Assembly (NCBI RefSeq): GCF_025398175.1
Contig: NZ_CP099734.1
Coordinates: 3,224,001 to 3,288,000, forward strand
Direction of reading: 5' to 3'
DNA: 64,000 nt
DNA from: Photobacterium sp. TY1-4
GTDB taxonomy: Bacteria > Pseudomonadota > Gammaproteobacteria > Enterobacterales > Vibrionaceae
Shown: in pieces, positions 21,660 to 31,776 of the stretch
How the letters are laid out: each line of letters opens with the position of its first letter
Numbering within the stretch: position 1 is the first letter of the stretch
Program-made: the position numbers and the translations under genes
The notes under the pieces: generated by a model
Databases searched by the model: none
What the model saw: only the letters and a program-made list of their open reading frames with translations
What the model was told of the DNA's origin: nothing

Positions 21660-22376
21660 TTACTGGCTACGGACGAAACTGCCGTCTGAACGCCGGAAGA
21701 ACATCACCGGCTCTCCCGAGCGACTCTCGATTTGCAACACATCCAGATCCCCACCCGCGGTTTGCTTATAACGCAACAACTGCCCAGCTTTAATCCGGCT
21801 GAGCGGCTTGTCTTTACCCTCAATTGCAGCAACAGCATAGAGATCGCCCAGCGGCAGCGATTTATCCCGGAAGATATTAGCCAGGGTTTCGCCCTGTTTG
21901 ACCTGATAGCTTTGCCAGGCGACAGCCGCAGACGATGCGGCCTCAACTGGTGCCGAGGCGCTTGAAGCGGTGGCTCTTGAAGCAGTAGTGCCGCCCGAAC
22001 CTGTTTCACTTGCCGCAGCAGTCACCTGAGTACGTTGGGGGGACGGCGGCTCCGGACGCTGACCGACCGGCGGTAAGTCCTGGCGTTGCGGCTGCCCGAT
22101 ATCCAGCGTAACTTCCCGGCGAACCGCCGCGGCGTTGTCATCCGGCAGCGGTGCTTTGGCCGGCAGCAATAATAAAACGCCGACCACCGGGGTCAGCACC
22201 GCCAAGGCCCGGCGATGCAACACCGGCAACGCGGCCCACTTGCTTTTCACGCGCGACACGGCGGCCGCCCCCCGCGCTGTTATCGCGCCGGTTTTCAGCG
22301 TTTTTAGTTGGCTCAGGGAAAAACGGGGAAACGTAAATTCACTCTTTTTCTTTGAACGGCGTCTGGCCTGTCCCAT
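21660..22376 (-). CDS. ytfB: LysM-like/OapA domain protein, YtfB-type cell-division protein
   Basis: This 238-residue protein has a basic cytoplasmic N-terminus (residues 1-55), a single membrane segment (about 55-72, [16 protein letters not shown]), a Pro/Thr/Ala-rich linker and a C-terminal OapA/LysM-like domain (about 155-238, [20 protein letters not shown]). The arrangement and its place divergent from fklB match E. coli ytfB-fklB. YtfB localises to the septum and binds glycans (established for the family). The start ATG at 22376 has GGAG 7 bases upstream; a GTG two codons earlier is also open. Confidence 0.85.
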   Translation of the reverse strand: MGQARRRSKKKSEFTFPRFSLSQLKTLKTGAITARGAAAVSRVKSKWAALPVLHRRALAVLTPVVGVLLLLPAKAPLPDDNAAAVRREVTLDIGQPQRQDLPPVGQRPEPPSPQRTQVTAAASETGSGGTTASRATASSASAPVEAASSAAVAWQSYQVKQGETLANIFRDKSLPLGDLYAVAAIEGKDKPLSRIKAGQLLRYKQTAGGDLDVLQIESRSGEPVMFFRRSDGSFVRSQ

Positions 22377-22497
22377 AGTCACACTCCGGCACTCTCAACT
22401 CACGCAATCAATCGACAACTTGCCACAAAAGTTTACCCCTCGGGGTCGAAACTGTTATCCTGCCTGCTTTATTCACTCTACTGAAAGAGATGACATT

Positions 22498-23118
22498 ATG
22501 TCTGACGTTAAACTAGATACAGTCGAAACGAAAGCAAGCTACGGTATCGGTCTACAAATGGGCCAACAGCTGGCACAGAGCGGTCTTGAAGGCCTGAACG
22601 TTGCAGCCATTGCCAAAGGTATTGCCACTTCACTGACTGGCGAGATGCCAGAAATCGAAGTTGACGAGATCAACAATGCACTGCGTGAGCTTCACACCCG
22701 TGCGGAAGCTGTACGCCAGGAGCAAGCCAAAGCTGCTGCAGCTGAAGGCGAAGCTTTCCTCAAAGATAACGCACTCCGTCCGGAAGTAACAGTGACTGAA
22801 TCTGGTCTTCAGTACGAAATCCTGGTTGAAGGCAACGGCGAGATCCCAACTTCAGACAAACAAGTTCGCGTTCACTACCACGGTGAGCTGACTGACGGCA
22901 CTGTTTTTGACAGCTCTGTTAGCCGCGGCCAGCCAGCGGAATTCCCGGTAACCGGCGTGATCGCAGGTTGGGTTGAAGCCCTGCAAATGATGCCTGTTGG
23001 CTCGAAGTGGAAACTGTACATTCCACAAGACCTGGCCTACGGTGAGCGTGGCGCGGGTGCAGCGATCCCACCATTTGCTGCCCTGGTCTTCGAAGTTGAG
23101 CTGCTGGACATTCTGTAA
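22498..23118 (+). CDS. fklB: FKBP-type peptidyl-prolyl cis-trans isomerase, 22 kDa
   Basis: FklB accelerates cis-trans isomerisation of prolyl bonds. The 206-residue length matches E. coli FklB. An N-terminal helical dimerisation domain (about 1-90) precedes the FKBP domain, with [18 protein letters not shown] near 121-138, [10 protein letters not shown] near 154-163 and [22 protein letters not shown] near 180-201. There is no signal peptide, so it is cytosolic. It is divergent from ytfB and has AAAGAGA upstream of the ATG. A terminator follows. Confidence 0.95.
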   Translation: MSDVKLDTVETKASYGIGLQMGQQLAQSGLEGLNVAAIAKGIATSLTGEMPEIEVDEINNALRELHTRAEAVRQEQAKAAAAEGEAFLKDNALRPEVTVTESGLQYEILVEGNGEIPTSDKQVRVHYHGELTDGTVFDSSVSRGQPAEFPVTGVIAGWVEALQMMPVGSKWKLYIPQDLAYGERGAGAAIPPFAALVFEVELLDIL

Positions 23119-23142
23119 GTCTATCCACAACTCAGTGTTCGA

Positions 23143-23172
23143 AAAAAACGGTGCCGACGGCGCCGTTTTTTT
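23143..23172 (+). terminator. Intrinsic terminator of fklB
   Basis: The hairpin ACGGTGCC-GAC-GGCGCCGT with A and T tracts on either side (TTTTTTT downstream) lies 25 bases after the stop. Confidence 0.88.
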
Positions 23173-23414
23173 ATGCTGCTCCCCTCACCGGCACCCTAAC
23201 TCGCTTTCATGACCTCGCTTATAGAGCTCGCTTCAGGCACCGCTCCTCAAGGACCTCACGCCAGTCGCTTCAATCCCGGGCCTCATCTCAATGGACTCGA
23301 TTCAGACCCCATCTGCGCACCTGCCTCCCATACTCTGGAGTACCAAAACTTAGCCGAACTGGTGCAAATACCACTACGCTTATAGCCAAGTCCCTTCAAT
23401 CACTGGAGAATGCC

Positions 23415-23903
23415 ATGGTCAACACCCTCTCAATGCTCAGACACTTGTTCGTTCCGGTCACCCTGATTGCTGCCCTGCTGCTCTCGACAACCAGTGCCGC
23501 CTTCAGCCTGTCCGATCTGTTCGGCAGCGGAGATGACAAATCCGCCGCAGCCAATAACCCGCTGACCGAATTGCTCACCAGCCAGCTCGATGTCAGTCCC
23601 GAACAAGCAGCCGGGGGCGCCGGTGCCCTGCTTTCTCTGGCTTCCAGCCAACTGAGCGGCGATCAGGCCAGCGAGCTGAGCAAAATGATCCCCGGTGCCG
23701 ACCAACTCAGTGCCGCCATTCCAGCCGAGTTAAGCGGCATGTTGGGCAACATGGAGACCATCAACAAGATTTTCACGACTTTAGGGATGGATCCGAGCAT
23801 GGTCAGCCAGTTTATTCCGGTGATCCTCAAGTTTGTCGGCAGCAAGGGGGCCAGCGCCGGGCTGATGGACGCCTTGGGCTCCGTCTGGAACCCCGTCGGG
23901 TGA
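23415..23903 (+). CDS. DUF2780 domain-containing exported protein
   Basis: This 162-residue protein has a signal peptide (about 1-27, ending STTSAA-F) and a mature part of amphipathic helices rich in Ala, Ser, Leu and Gly. Examples are LLTSQLDVSPEQAAGGAGALL near 50 and IPVILKFVGSKGASAGLMDALGSVW near the end. It fits DUF2780, a family of unknown function in marine gammaproteobacteria. The ATG at 23415 follows GGAG by 6 bases. The 240 bases upstream hold no gene that I can support. Confidence 0.78.
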   Translation: MVNTLSMLRHLFVPVTLIAALLLSTTSAAFSLSDLFGSGDDKSAAANNPLTELLTSQLDVSPEQAAGGAGALLSLASSQLSGDQASELSKMIPGADQLSAAIPAELSGMLGNMETINKIFTTLGMDPSMVSQFIPVILKFVGSKGASAGLMDALGSVWNPVG

Positions 23904-24001
23904 TCCGATACCGGCTGGCGAGCATATAAGGAATACGCGGTTGCCCTGTCAGGGAGGCGTCAAAACTGCGGTGATTTCCGTCGCTTTACCCTGATAAAAG
24001 A

Positions 24002-24032
24002 AAACCTTATCTGCTTTGGGCAGATAAGGTTT
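24002..24032. terminator. Bidirectional terminator between the DUF2780 gene and cysH
   Basis: The perfect stem AAACCTTATCTG/CAGATAAGGTTT with a 7-base loop lies between the two convergent genes and can serve both strands. Confidence 0.8.
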
Positions 24033-24060
24033 CAATCATGACCGCATGAGGTTGTTCGAC

Positions 24061-24822
24061 TCAAATCCCGGAGCCGTCGGCCTCGACATCATCTTCATGC
24101 AAACCGCACTCACGCTTGAGACCGAAGAAACGCGTTTCCTGCTCGGTCATGCCCGGCTCCCATTTCCGGGTGGTGTGGGTATCGCCCACCGACAGATACC
24201 CCTGATCCCACAACGGGTGATACGGCAAGTCATACTCGGTCAGATACTGATGAATGTCTTTGTTCGACCAGTCAATCAGGGGCAGAAACTTAAACACCCC
24301 ATTCTGAATCGCCAGCACCGGCAGGCTCGCCCGGCTGTCCGACTGCTCACGGCGCAGTCCGGAAAACCAGGTACCGACCCGCAGCTCATCCAGCGCCCGA
24401 CGCATCGGCTCGACTTTATTCAACCGATTATACTGTTTGATCCCGTCCAGCCCCTGATCCCAAAGCTGTCCATAACGTGCTTCCTGCCAGGCCGCGCTCT
24501 GCGTCGCGCGGTACACATGCAGGTTCAGCGACAACCGTTCGGTCAGGTGATCAATGAACTGGTACGTCTCCGGGAACAGATAGCCGGTATCGGTCAGGAT
24601 CACCGGAATATCCGGCTTTTCCTGCGTGACCATATGCAGCATCACCGCTGACTGGATCCCGAAGCTGGAAGCCAGAGCAAATTCTCCCTGCAAATGCTCC
24701 AGCGCCCAACGGATCCGCTCCCGGGCCGTCAACTGCTCCAGCGCTGCGTTCACTTCCGCCAGCTGCAGGATCTGCGCCACCTTGTTTTGACCGACCAGCT
24801 CAGCCAGCGAAAATTTAGGCAT
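24061..24822 (-). CDS. cysH: Phosphoadenosine phosphosulfate (PAPS) reductase
   Basis: CysH reduces PAPS to sulfite and PAP with thioredoxin or glutaredoxin. The 253-residue protein has the PP-loop-like [15 protein letters not shown] (about 52-66), [10 protein letters not shown] (about 79) and the catalytic C-terminal motif KRECGLHE (about 238-245). There is a single C-terminal Cys and no iron-sulfur cysteine pairs, which fits PAPS rather than APS specificity. Its ATG (24822) overlaps the cysI stop by 8 bases, showing translational coupling in cysJIH. Confidence 0.96.
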   Translation of the reverse strand: MPKFSLAELVGQNKVAQILQLAEVNAALEQLTARERIRWALEHLQGEFALASSFGIQSAVMLHMVTQEKPDIPVILTDTGYLFPETYQFIDHLTERLSLNLHVYRATQSAAWQEARYGQLWDQGLDGIKQYNRLNKVEPMRRALDELRVGTWFSGLRREQSDSRASLPVLAIQNGVFKFLPLIDWSNKDIHQYLTEYDLPYHPLWDQGYLSVGDTHTTRKWEPGMTEQETRFFGLKRECGLHEDDVEADGSGI

Positions 24823-26506
24823 AAAAGTCCCTCTTCGATACGATAACTGGGTCAATGATCCCGGCCCGGATGGTGAAATCTCCGAAGTCTTCTCCATCTT
24901 CCCGCTCGGTTGCCCAGCGGCCGACCAACGTGTCGATTTCTGCCATGATCTGAGCAACCGTGATGTTTTCCCGGTACATTTTCGGGATCCGGGTGCCATT
25001 GCGGTTCCCGCCCAGGTGGAGGTTATAGCGCCCCGGCGCCTTACCCACCAGACCGATTTCCGCCAGCATTGCCCGGCCGCAGCCATTCGGACAGCCGGTC
25101 ACCCGCAGGATGATATTTTCATCCTCGGCCAGGCCGTGCTTGGCCAGCACCCCTTCCACATCGGTGACGAACTCTGGCAGGAAGCGCTCAGCTTCCGCCA
25201 TCGCCAGCGGACAGGTCGGCAAAGAGACACAGGCCATCGAGTTTTTACGTTGCTCGCTGACCGCAGCGTCGATCAAACCATGATCGCGGGCGATCTTTTC
25301 GATCCTTTCCTTCTCGCCAGCCGGTACCCCGGCCACAATCAGGTTCTGGTTCGCCGTCATCCGGAAATCACCCTGATGTACCTTAGCAATTTCGGCAACC
25401 CCGGTTTTCAGCGGTTTCCCCGGATAGTCGAGGATCCGACCATTCTCAATAAACAGTGTCAGGTGATGCTTGCCGTCAATACCTTCGACCCAGCCGATAC
25501 GATCGCCGCGCTCGGTAAATTCATACGGACGGCTGTCGGCAAACGTCACCCCGGCGCGCTTCTCGACTTCCGCTTTGAAGACATCGCTGCCGACCCGATC
25601 CAGGGTGTACTTGGTCTTGGCATTCTTCCGGTTCGAGCGGTTCCCCCAGTCACGCTGGGTCGTCACGACCGCCGCAGCCACATCCAGGGTTTTCTCCAAC
25701 GGAATAAAACCGAAATCATCCGCCCGACGCGGATAGGTCGCCTGATCGCCATGGGTCATGGCCAGGCCGCCCCCCACCAGGACGTTGAAGCCCACCAGCT
25801 TGCCATTATCGGCAATCGCGACAAAGTTCAGGTCGTTGGCATGGACATCCACGTCATTTTGCGGCGGGATCACCACCGTGGTCTTGAACTTACGCGGCAG
25901 GTAAGTACTGCCGAGGATTGGCTCTTCGTCAGTGGTTTCCACCTTTTCGCCGTCCAGCCAGATCTCGGCATACGCCCGGGTTTTCGGTAATAAGTGCTCA
26001 CTGATCTTCTTGGCCCACTCGTAGGCCTCCTGATGCAGTTCAGACTCCACCGGGTTGGTAGTACACAGAACGTTCCGGTTCACGTCCCCGGCAGTCGCAA
26101 TCGAATCAATCCCGATGCTGTTCAGGGTCTGGTGCATCAGCTTAATATTTGGCTTAAGCACGCCGTGGAACTGGAATGTCTGACGGGTGGTCAGACGGAT
26201 GCTACCGTACAGGCTGTGTTCGGCCGCAAACTTGTCGATGGCCAGCCATTGGGTCGGGTTGATCACCCCGCCCGGCATCCGCGCCCGCAGCATCACGTTA
26301 TGCAGCGGCTCCAGCTTCTGCTTGGCACGCTCATTGCGGATATCCCGGTCATCTTGCTGATACATGCCGTGAAAGCGGATCAACTGGAAGTTATCAGCGG
26401 TAAACCCACCGGTGATCCGATCGTTCAGGTCTTCGCTGATCGTCCCGCGCAGGAAGTTACTTTCACGCTTCAGGCGTTCGTTATCTGATAATTTTTGCTC
26501 GCTCAT
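24815..26506 (-). CDS. cysI: Sulfite reductase (NADPH) hemoprotein beta subunit
   Basis: CysI reduces sulfite to sulfide with six electrons supplied by CysJ. It has 563 residues. The 4Fe-4S and siroheme ligands are in CVSLPTC (about 427-433) and CPNGC (about 472-476). Two ferredoxin-like half domains lead each duplicated unit, for example [17 protein letters not shown] near 75. Siroheme comes from CysG. The start overlaps the cysJ stop by one base (TAATG). Confidence 0.97.
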   Translation of the reverse strand: MSEQKLSDNERLKRESNFLRGTISEDLNDRITGGFTADNFQLIRFHGMYQQDDRDIRNERAKQKLEPLHNVMLRARMPGGVINPTQWLAIDKFAAEHSLYGSIRLTTRQTFQFHGVLKPNIKLMHQTLNSIGIDSIATAGDVNRNVLCTTNPVESELHQEAYEWAKKISEHLLPKTRAYAEIWLDGEKVETTDEEPILGSTYLPRKFKTTVVIPPQNDVDVHANDLNFVAIADNGKLVGFNVLVGGGLAMTHGDQATYPRRADDFGFIPLEKTLDVAAAVVTTQRDWGNRSNRKNAKTKYTLDRVGSDVFKAEVEKRAGVTFADSRPYEFTERGDRIGWVEGIDGKHHLTLFIENGRILDYPGKPLKTGVAEIAKVHQGDFRMTANQNLIVAGVPAGEKERIEKIARDHGLIDAAVSEQRKNSMACVSLPTCPLAMAEAERFLPEFVTDVEGVLAKHGLAEDENIILRVTGCPNGCGRAMLAEIGLVGKAPGRYNLHLGGNRNGTRIPKMYRENITVAQIMAEIDTLVGRWATEREDGEDFGDFTIRAGIIDPVIVSKRDFYA

Positions 26507-28317
26507 TAGTACACGTCCTTCTGATAACGCTTGTTCTTGCGCAGTTCATTCAAGTACTGCTCGGCCTGTTCACGGCTATAGTTCCCCTGTTGCTCTGCCA
26601 CGGTGAGCAGCGCTTCATGGACATCTTTGGCCATGTGGTTGGCATCGCCACACACATACACATGGGCACCATCTTGCAGCCACTGCCAGACCTGAGCAGC
26701 ATGCTCAAGAATGCGATGCTGAACGTATACTTTCTCAACCTGATCACGGCTGAAGGCCACATCCAGTTGATTCACGACTCCGGACTTGAGGTACTTCTGC
26801 CACTCGACCTGGTAGAGGAAGTCTTCGGTAAAGGTACGGTCGCCGAAGAACAGCCAGTTCTTCCCTTCCGCCCCCCGGTTGTCGCGCTCCTGAATAAATG
26901 CACGGAACGGCGCGATCCCGGTTCCCGGACCGACCATGATGACCGGGGTGTGATCGTCAGCGGGCAGCTTGAAGTTGTTGTTGCTCTCGACAAAGACCTT
27001 CACCGGCTCGCCTTCTTCCAGACGTTGTGCCAGATAGCTCGATGCTCCCCCCTGGCGGATTTCATCACCCTGCTGGTATTCCACCAACCCGACCGTCAAA
27101 TGCACTTCTTCGCCAACTTCTTCCTGGCTCGATGCTATCGAGTACAAACGCGGGGTCAGTCGGCGCAGCAGGCCAACCAGCTGCTCAGCGCTCAGTTGGG
27201 TCTTCTTCTCGGCAAGGACATCAATCACCTGCGTGTTACCGGCATACTGGCGCAGCTTGTCTTTGTCGGCGACCAGCTTCTCCAGCTTCTTGCTGGCAGA
27301 CAACTCGGCAAACTTGGTCACCAACTGCGGATTCGCCGTGGTGATCTCAAACTTGCTGATCAGCGCCTGCTTCAGGGACATCGCTTCCCCGTCAATTTCC
27401 ACCGACTCACTGCCGTCCAGACCAACGCGGACTGCCAGGGCCTCTGCCAGCGCCGGATCATTTTCGAACCAAACGCCCAGGGCATCACCCGGCTGATACG
27501 TCAGGCCGGAGCCTTCCAAATCAATCTCGACGTGGCGGACATCTTTGCCGGAGTTACGACCGGTGATCTTCTGGCTGGCCAGCAGGGTCGCTTTATACGG
27601 ATTCTGCTTGCTGTACTGACTCACCGCCTGCAGAGCCTGGCCCACCGGCAGCTGCACCACCTCGGCTTCGCCGGTCGACAGCGTTTCTTTCACCTTGGTC
27701 AGCGCTTCTGTACGCCACTCGGCAGCCGGCGCATCGTAATCCACATCACAGTCGAGACGCACCAGCATCGGCTCTGCGCCCAAGCGATTCAGATAGCTGT
27801 CGAAATCTTTAGCCGTCTGGCAGAAGAACTCGTAGCTGGAATCCCCCAGGCCAATCACCGCGTACTTGAGGTTCGGCAACTTCGGCGCTTTTTTCGATTG
27901 CAGGAATTCATGCAGCTCGATGGCATCATCCGGCGCTTCCCCTTCACCATGCGTCGAGGCGACGATGATGACATGGGTTTCCTTGGCCAGGTTCTTGCCT
28001 TTATAGTCACCGGCAGAAAACAGCGCGACGGCAACCCCGGCAGCTTCCGCTTCCTGCTTCAGTGCTTCGGCAACCCCTTTGGCATTGCCGGTTTGCGAGG
28101 CATAGATAATGGTAAGTTTGCCTGCCGGCTGAACGGCCGCTACAGGCTGCGAAGCAGGCACATGCTGGCCTGCAGGTTGATTCTGGCTAAGCCCCCAAAA
28201 GTAGCCGCTGATCCACGCCAATTGTTGTGGCGACAGTTCGGCGGCAGCCTGTTGCAGCTGACCTATTTGCTGATCATTAAGCGGGCTGGCTATGGCCGAG
28301 AGTTCCTTAAGTAACAT
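26506..28317 (-). CDS. cysJ: Sulfite reductase (NADPH) flavoprotein alpha subunit
   Basis: CysJ passes electrons from NADPH through FAD and FMN to CysI. It has 603 residues: a flavodoxin domain (about 70-210, with [17 protein letters not shown]), a linker and FAD domain (about 235-455, with PRLYSIASS), and an NADPH domain (about 460-603, with [16 protein letters not shown]) ending in the conserved KRYQKDVY. It is first in cysJIH. Its upstream region is AT-rich, as expected of a CysB-activated promoter. Confidence 0.97.
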   Translation of the reverse strand: MLLKELSAIASPLNDQQIGQLQQAAAELSPQQLAWISGYFWGLSQNQPAGQHVPASQPVAAVQPAGKLTIIYASQTGNAKGVAEALKQEAEAAGVAVALFSAGDYKGKNLAKETHVIIVASTHGEGEAPDDAIELHEFLQSKKAPKLPNLKYAVIGLGDSSYEFFCQTAKDFDSYLNRLGAEPMLVRLDCDVDYDAPAAEWRTEALTKVKETLSTGEAEVVQLPVGQALQAVSQYSKQNPYKATLLASQKITGRNSGKDVRHVEIDLEGSGLTYQPGDALGVWFENDPALAEALAVRVGLDGSESVEIDGEAMSLKQALISKFEITTANPQLVTKFAELSASKKLEKLVADKDKLRQYAGNTQVIDVLAEKKTQLSAEQLVGLLRRLTPRLYSIASSQEEVGEEVHLTVGLVEYQQGDEIRQGGASSYLAQRLEEGEPVKVFVESNNNFKLPADDHTPVIMVGPGTGIAPFRAFIQERDNRGAEGKNWLFFGDRTFTEDFLYQVEWQKYLKSGVVNQLDVAFSRDQVEKVYVQHRILEHAAQVWQWLQDGAHVYVCGDANHMAKDVHEALLTVAEQQGNYSREQAEQYLNELRKNKRYQKDVY

Positions 28318-28327
28318 GACACGACGA

Positions 28328-28415
28328 TCCCTTTACATTGCGTTGTGTTAGATTAGCTACTCAAGGAAATAACAAGAAAGAATAGATAAGAATGTTTTAT
28401 AACTTTTTGTAAGGG
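28328..28415 (-). promoter_or_regulatory. Probable cysJIH promoter region
   Basis: Read on the minus strand, an AT-rich tract (TTATAAAACATTCTTATC) precedes a possible -10 TAATCT with a poor -35 (TTCTTG, 17-bp spacer). A weak -35 with an upstream AT-rich block is typical of CysB-dependent promoters. This is an inference; no strict consensus was available. Confidence 0.35.
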
Positions 28416-28451
28416 AGAAGCCCCGGGGAAGAGCTGCGCTTCCCCGCCAGC

Positions 28452-28685
28452 TTAAAACGTATCGGCGATTCGTACCTGATGGAACCCGACCTCAAACGCC
28501 CGTTCAGTCGCGGTGTCGATATCGTGGTAGCATTTCTCACTGCCGGAGCCGTCGGTTAAGGGGACAAAACCGCCGCGGCGATGACGGAACTCAACGATCC
28601 ACCCATTCGCCTGAATGGAAGGCTCGATCACCGCTTCCACAATATCCTTATTGGCATACAGTTGCTGTAATTCAGTGATGGTCAT
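28452..28685 (-). CDS. Small conserved-looking hypothetical protein
   Basis: The 77 residues have no signal peptide or membrane helix. The protein begins MTITELQQLYANKDIV and has a compact alpha-beta pattern with GWIVEFRHRRGGFVPLTD in the middle and a C-terminal HDIDTATERAFEVGFHQV. The mixed pattern resembles small regulator or antitoxin-like folds, but I do not recognise a family. An RBS (AGGAAAC) precedes the ATG. It lies on its own between cysJ and the TIGR04219 gene. Confidence 0.65.
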   Translation of the reverse strand: MTITELQQLYANKDIVEAVIEPSIQANGWIVEFRHRRGGFVPLTDGSGSEKCYHDIDTATERAFEVGFHQVRIADTF

Positions 28686-28745
28686 GGCCTGTTTCCTAAG
28701 CGTTGTATCATTTTAAAAATGGTACAGAAACCTGAAAACAGGCAA

Positions 28746-28776
28746 CAAAAAAGCCACGATGCGTCGTGGCTTTTCT
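28746..28776 (-). terminator. Intrinsic terminator of the TIGR04219 gene
   Basis: On the minus strand the hairpin AAGCCACGA-CGCA-TCGTGGCTT is followed by TTTT, 24 bases after the stop. Confidence 0.85.
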
Positions 28777-28799
28777 CTTCAGCTGAGCAGAACAATCAC

Positions 28800-29438
28800 T
28801 TAGAAGTCCAGTTCAACCCCGGCAAACCAGCCGTCAATTTTCACTTTACCAGCTGAGCTCTTGATGAAATCCAGATCGTAATCCATCACCCGATAGCCCG
28901 CACGCAGGTTCAGGTCAGCAGCAATCAGCGGCAGAGCCCAGTTCACCCCGGCAGTACCGTCCACCGTACTGGTGCCGTCATAGTTGCCCATGTTCAGATC
29001 AACAAAGACAGAGACCGGCGTCATCGGCAGGCCGACTTCCGCATTGCCGTACAGGCTCGGATGCCATTCGCTGAAGCTTTCCCCGGCGAATTTACCATCG
29101 TTGAACTTCGTCAGCGTGATCCCCGCATCAAGTGACACCAGCTCATTGTCCAGGAACTCGTAGTACGCCGTGTAATCGGTCTGGCCAAAAGAGACCGCAC
29201 CCACATCAACATCGGTATACCGCAGACGCGCATTCGGTACCAGCGGTACAAAATGCTCAAAAGCAAGATGATATGAGAAGTTTGTCTCGTCTTCGTTGCT
29301 CTTCACGTCGTTAATGGTCGCATTGGTAAACCAAGCGTCCGCCCCTGCCTTCACACCCAAAAGCACAGCTGCCTGCGCCGGCACAGCTGCTGCCAGCGCC
29401 ACTGCTGCCGCGACAGCCGAAGTTGTCAGTTTATTCAT
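28800..29438 (-). CDS. TIGR04219 family outer-membrane beta-barrel protein
   Basis: This 212-residue protein has a signal peptide (about 1-23, ending PAQA-A). It then shows alternating amphipathic strands and ends in ...GVELDF with a C-terminal Phe, the outer-membrane assembly signal. Its pattern (LLGVKAGADAWFTNATI, then a barrel with NLRAGYRVMDYDLDF) fits the TIGR04219 family of vibrios. Function is unknown. The start is MNKL at 29438, with GGAAGA upstream; the open frame extends 30 codons further without an RBS. Confidence 0.82.
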   Translation of the reverse strand: MNKLTTSAVAAAVALAAAVPAQAAVLLGVKAGADAWFTNATINDVKSNEDETNFSYHLAFEHFVPLVPNARLRYTDVDVGAVSFGQTDYTAYYEFLDNELVSLDAGITLTKFNDGKFAGESFSEWHPSLYGNAEVGLPMTPVSVFVDLNMGNYDGTSTVDGTAGVNWALPLIAADLNLRAGYRVMDYDLDFIKSSAGKVKIDGWFAGVELDF

Positions 29439-29584
29439 TCTTCCGAGTCTCCGCTCTTTATTAGAATATTCAAGTTCGGCCAGACTATACCAGATGCTGT
29501 ATAAGAAAACCGCATTTCCTGCCATCATGAATAAGCATGATTTTACTTGGCCACAAATGGGGTGATCTCGCTCCCAGAATGCAA

Positions 29585-29821
29585 TTAGTAACGACGGCGT
29601 TCATACGTCCGCCGACACTGCGCCGGCCGATGACGACGATACAGCCAGACACCGACGGCAATCAGCACCAGCCAGGGCAGCAGTTTGAGCACCACACCCA
29701 GCATCCCGACCACGGCCATCACCACAAAACCAACAAATACGGCGAGCGCCATCCCCAACAGGCTGACTCCGGTAAACAGCAACACAAACGCAAACGCAAC
29801 TAAAAACAAAAATTCAATCAT
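29585..29821 (-). CDS. pspG: Phage shock protein G homologue
   Basis: PspG is an inner-membrane effector of the envelope-stress (Psp) response. The 78-residue protein has two hydrophobic segments (about 3-25 and 30-62), with FTGVSLLGMALAV and MLGVVLKLLPWLVLIAVGVW matching E. coli PspG (YjbO), and a basic tail ending RRRY. It lies beside dusA, as in E. coli. A sigma-54 promoter lies upstream, as expected for a PspF target. Confidence 0.88.
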   Translation of the reverse strand: MIEFLFLVAFAFVLLFTGVSLLGMALAVFVGFVVMAVVGMLGVVLKLLPWLVLIAVGVWLYRRHRPAQCRRTYERRRY

Positions 29822-29856
29822 GATAGGTCCTCTCTCCTGATCTGCTTCCTGTCATA

Positions 29857-29874
29857 CAGCACAAACCAGGCCAA
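29857..29874 (-). promoter_or_regulatory. Sigma-54 promoter of pspG
   Basis: On the minus strand TTGGCC is followed by TGTGCT, with GG and GC separated by exactly 10 bases (29871-29872 and 29859-29860). It starts about 36 bases before the pspG ATG. PspF is the expected activator; its gene is not in the window. Confidence 0.75.
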
Positions 29875-29913
29875 CTTGGAACAAAATGCAAGCAACTGAT
29901 TTAATAGGGAAAA

Positions 29914-29946
29914 TAAAAAGGCGCCGATCGTTTCCAATCGGCGCCT
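29914..29946 (-). terminator. Intrinsic terminator of dusA
   Basis: On the minus strand the hairpin GGCGCCGAT-TGGAAACG-ATCGGCGCC is followed by TTTTTATTTT. It separates dusA from pspG. Confidence 0.88.
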
Positions 29947-30041
29947 CAGGCAAGATTTAGCGACTTTCGCCATCTCAGTGGTAAAACACACCAATATTGA
30001 CGTCACGCGATATCTGCAAGCCCGCGTTCAGGCTCCCACCC

Positions 30042-31082
30042 TTATACATCCAAATGCGCCGGAATTTTCGCCAGCGCCTGCTCCAGGACTTCAATCCCCG
30101 AACCTGGTTTGTGCGCATTTTCACTGATATGACGGCGCCACTGCCGAGCACCCGGCATGTTCTGGAACAGACCCAGCATATGGCGGGAGATATGATTCAG
30201 ATAGGCGCCCTTGGATAACTCGCGCTCAATATAAGGGAACATGGCTTCAACCACGGCACGGCGTTTTTTCACCGGTTGAGCGCTACCGAACAGACGCTGA
30301 TCCACTTCCGCCAGCAGGTAAGGATTCTGATAAGCTTCACGCCCCACCATCACCCCATCCAGATGCGCCAGATGATCTGCCATCTCTTCAAAAGTTTTGA
30401 CCCCACCGTTCACCGCCATAGTCAGATGCGGGAAATCCTGCTTCAGCTGATACACGCGCGGGTAATCCAGCGGTGGGATCTCACGGTTCTCTTTCGGGCT
30501 CAACCCACTGAGCCACGCTTTGCGGGCATGAATGGTAAAGTCGCGGCAGCCGCCTTTCTCGCTGACCGTACTGATAAAGTCGGTCAAAAACGGATAGGAA
30601 TCCTGCTCATCAATCCCGATCCGCGTCTTCACCGAAATCGGAATATCCACCACTTCCCGCATGGCTGCGACGCACTGAGCTACCAGCTCAGCTTCACCCA
30701 TCAGGCAAGCGCCAAAGCGACCGTTCTGTACCCGATCAGACGGACAGCCGACATTGAGATTCACTTCATCGTAGCCGCGCTCTTGGGCCAGCTTGGCGCA
30801 CTGGGCCAGATCCGCCGGATTCGAACCCCCGAGTTGCAGGACCAACGGATGCTCTTCTTCGTTATATGCCAGGTAATCCGCCTTGCCGTGAATAATGGCC
30901 CCGGTCGTGACCATCTCGGTATACAACTGGGCATGTTCACTCAATTGGCGATGAAAATAGCGGCAATGCCGATCTGTCCAATCGAGCATCGGTGCCACGG
31001 AAAAGCGGCAAGCGGGAATGTCCGCATTGGGGGGTGATTCAGTTTGTATCTTGTCGTGCTCGACCACAGCATTCTCTGACAT
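30042..31082 (-). CDS. dusA: tRNA-dihydrouridine synthase A
   Basis: DusA reduces uridines 20 and 20a in the tRNA D loop, using FMN and NADPH. The protein has 346 residues from the chosen start at MSENAV (31082), which has GAGG 7 bases upstream; the frame is open further but without support. Motifs are [17 protein letters not shown] (about 28), [18 protein letters not shown] (about 79) and [21 protein letters not shown] (about 105) with the catalytic Cys. It is monocistronic, with a long AT-rich region upstream. Confidence 0.93.
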   Translation of the reverse strand: MSENAVVEHDKIQTESPPNADIPACRFSVAPMLDWTDRHCRYFHRQLSEHAQLYTEMVTTGAIIHGKADYLAYNEEEHPLVLQLGGSNPADLAQCAKLAQERGYDEVNLNVGCPSDRVQNGRFGACLMGEAELVAQCVAAMREVVDIPISVKTRIGIDEQDSYPFLTDFISTVSEKGGCRDFTIHARKAWLSGLSPKENREIPPLDYPRVYQLKQDFPHLTMAVNGGVKTFEEMADHLAHLDGVMVGREAYQNPYLLAEVDQRLFGSAQPVKKRRAVVEAMFPYIERELSKGAYLNHISRHMLGLFQNMPGARQWRRHISENAHKPGSGIEVLEQALAKIPAHLDV

Positions 31083-31354
31083 CGAAAAGCCTCGTTGTAA
31101 CCCGCGCCTCCGTGTTGCAATCCCGCTACCCAGCCCGGAGAGCACACCCGGCAGCGACCTTCACCCGGGCCGAAACACCGGTGTGAATGAAAAGAGAGCG
31201 GATTCTATCGCATTCCGGCGGTCAGCCCAACTCTCACGCACCCGGATTCGCTCCCAGGCAGAAAATGCACCCAGTAAAAAGAACATCACAGGCCAAGAAA
31301 AACAAACAGCAAGGCACTGTTTTTAAAATAAAAAAACCAAATTCCCTTCACTCA

Positions 31355-31674
31355 TGTGCAGCTATGATATCTTTTGACCACCAACAACCCAAAAAGCTGT
31401 ACAACTGATAAACAATCAAAATATCAACCATTTAAAACCAAGCCAAAATATCAAGCCAAACATCAAAACCTTTTACCCGCTCACTCAACAAAAAGCTGTA
31501 CAGCGCTCTGTTGCCGAACCCACCTATCGTTCAAAAGAGACTTCAGGCAAATAGAACATCACGAGACGATTGAATTAAACTGCAAAATGTTGATTTAAAA
31601 TAAAAAAACTAATATGCCCAACCACATGTACAGCTCTTTTAGCTTTTGGAACATAATACTCCAAAAGCTGCACA
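31355..31674. repeat. Five AGCTGYACA motifs, two of them inverted
   Basis: TGTGCAGCT at 31355-31363, AGCTGTACA at 31395-31403 and 31494-31502, TGTACAGCT at 31627-31635 and AGCTGCACA at 31666-31674. The outer pair (TGTGCAGCT/AGCTGCACA) and the inner pairs (AGCTGTACA/TGTACAGCT) are each perfectly complementary, with the variable base changed in both partners. They could be protein-binding sites or long-range RNA stems. Confidence 0.55.
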
Positions 31675-31748
31675 AGCTGCTCTTTACTTATGAATCAAAG
31701 AGTTATAACCTGTCTCCTTGGATAAGTACCAAGTGGAGCAGCTTTTTA
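31640..31748 (+). ncRNA. Candidate structured small RNA or attenuator
   Basis: Three consecutive hairpins are visible: AGCTTTTGGA/TCCAAAAGCT (31641-31669), CTCTTT/AAAGAG (31680-31702) and CTCCTTGG/CCAAGTGGAG (31714-31738). A 9-bp closing stem, AAGCTGCTC (31674-31682) with GAGCAGCTT (31736-31744), ends in TTTTT like an intrinsic terminator on the plus strand. I cannot assign it to a known RNA family, and no clear promoter is visible. It ends about 180 bases before zur. Confidence 0.4.
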
Positions 31749-31776
31749 CTGCCATAGCTACCGAAAGGTGAACAAA

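Noticed and set aside
26590..28314. 574-codon open frame on the plus strand opposite cysJ
   Set aside because: It mirrors cysJ, has no family match and no RBS. Similar antisense frames are seen opposite cysG, rnr and hflC/hflK for the same reason.
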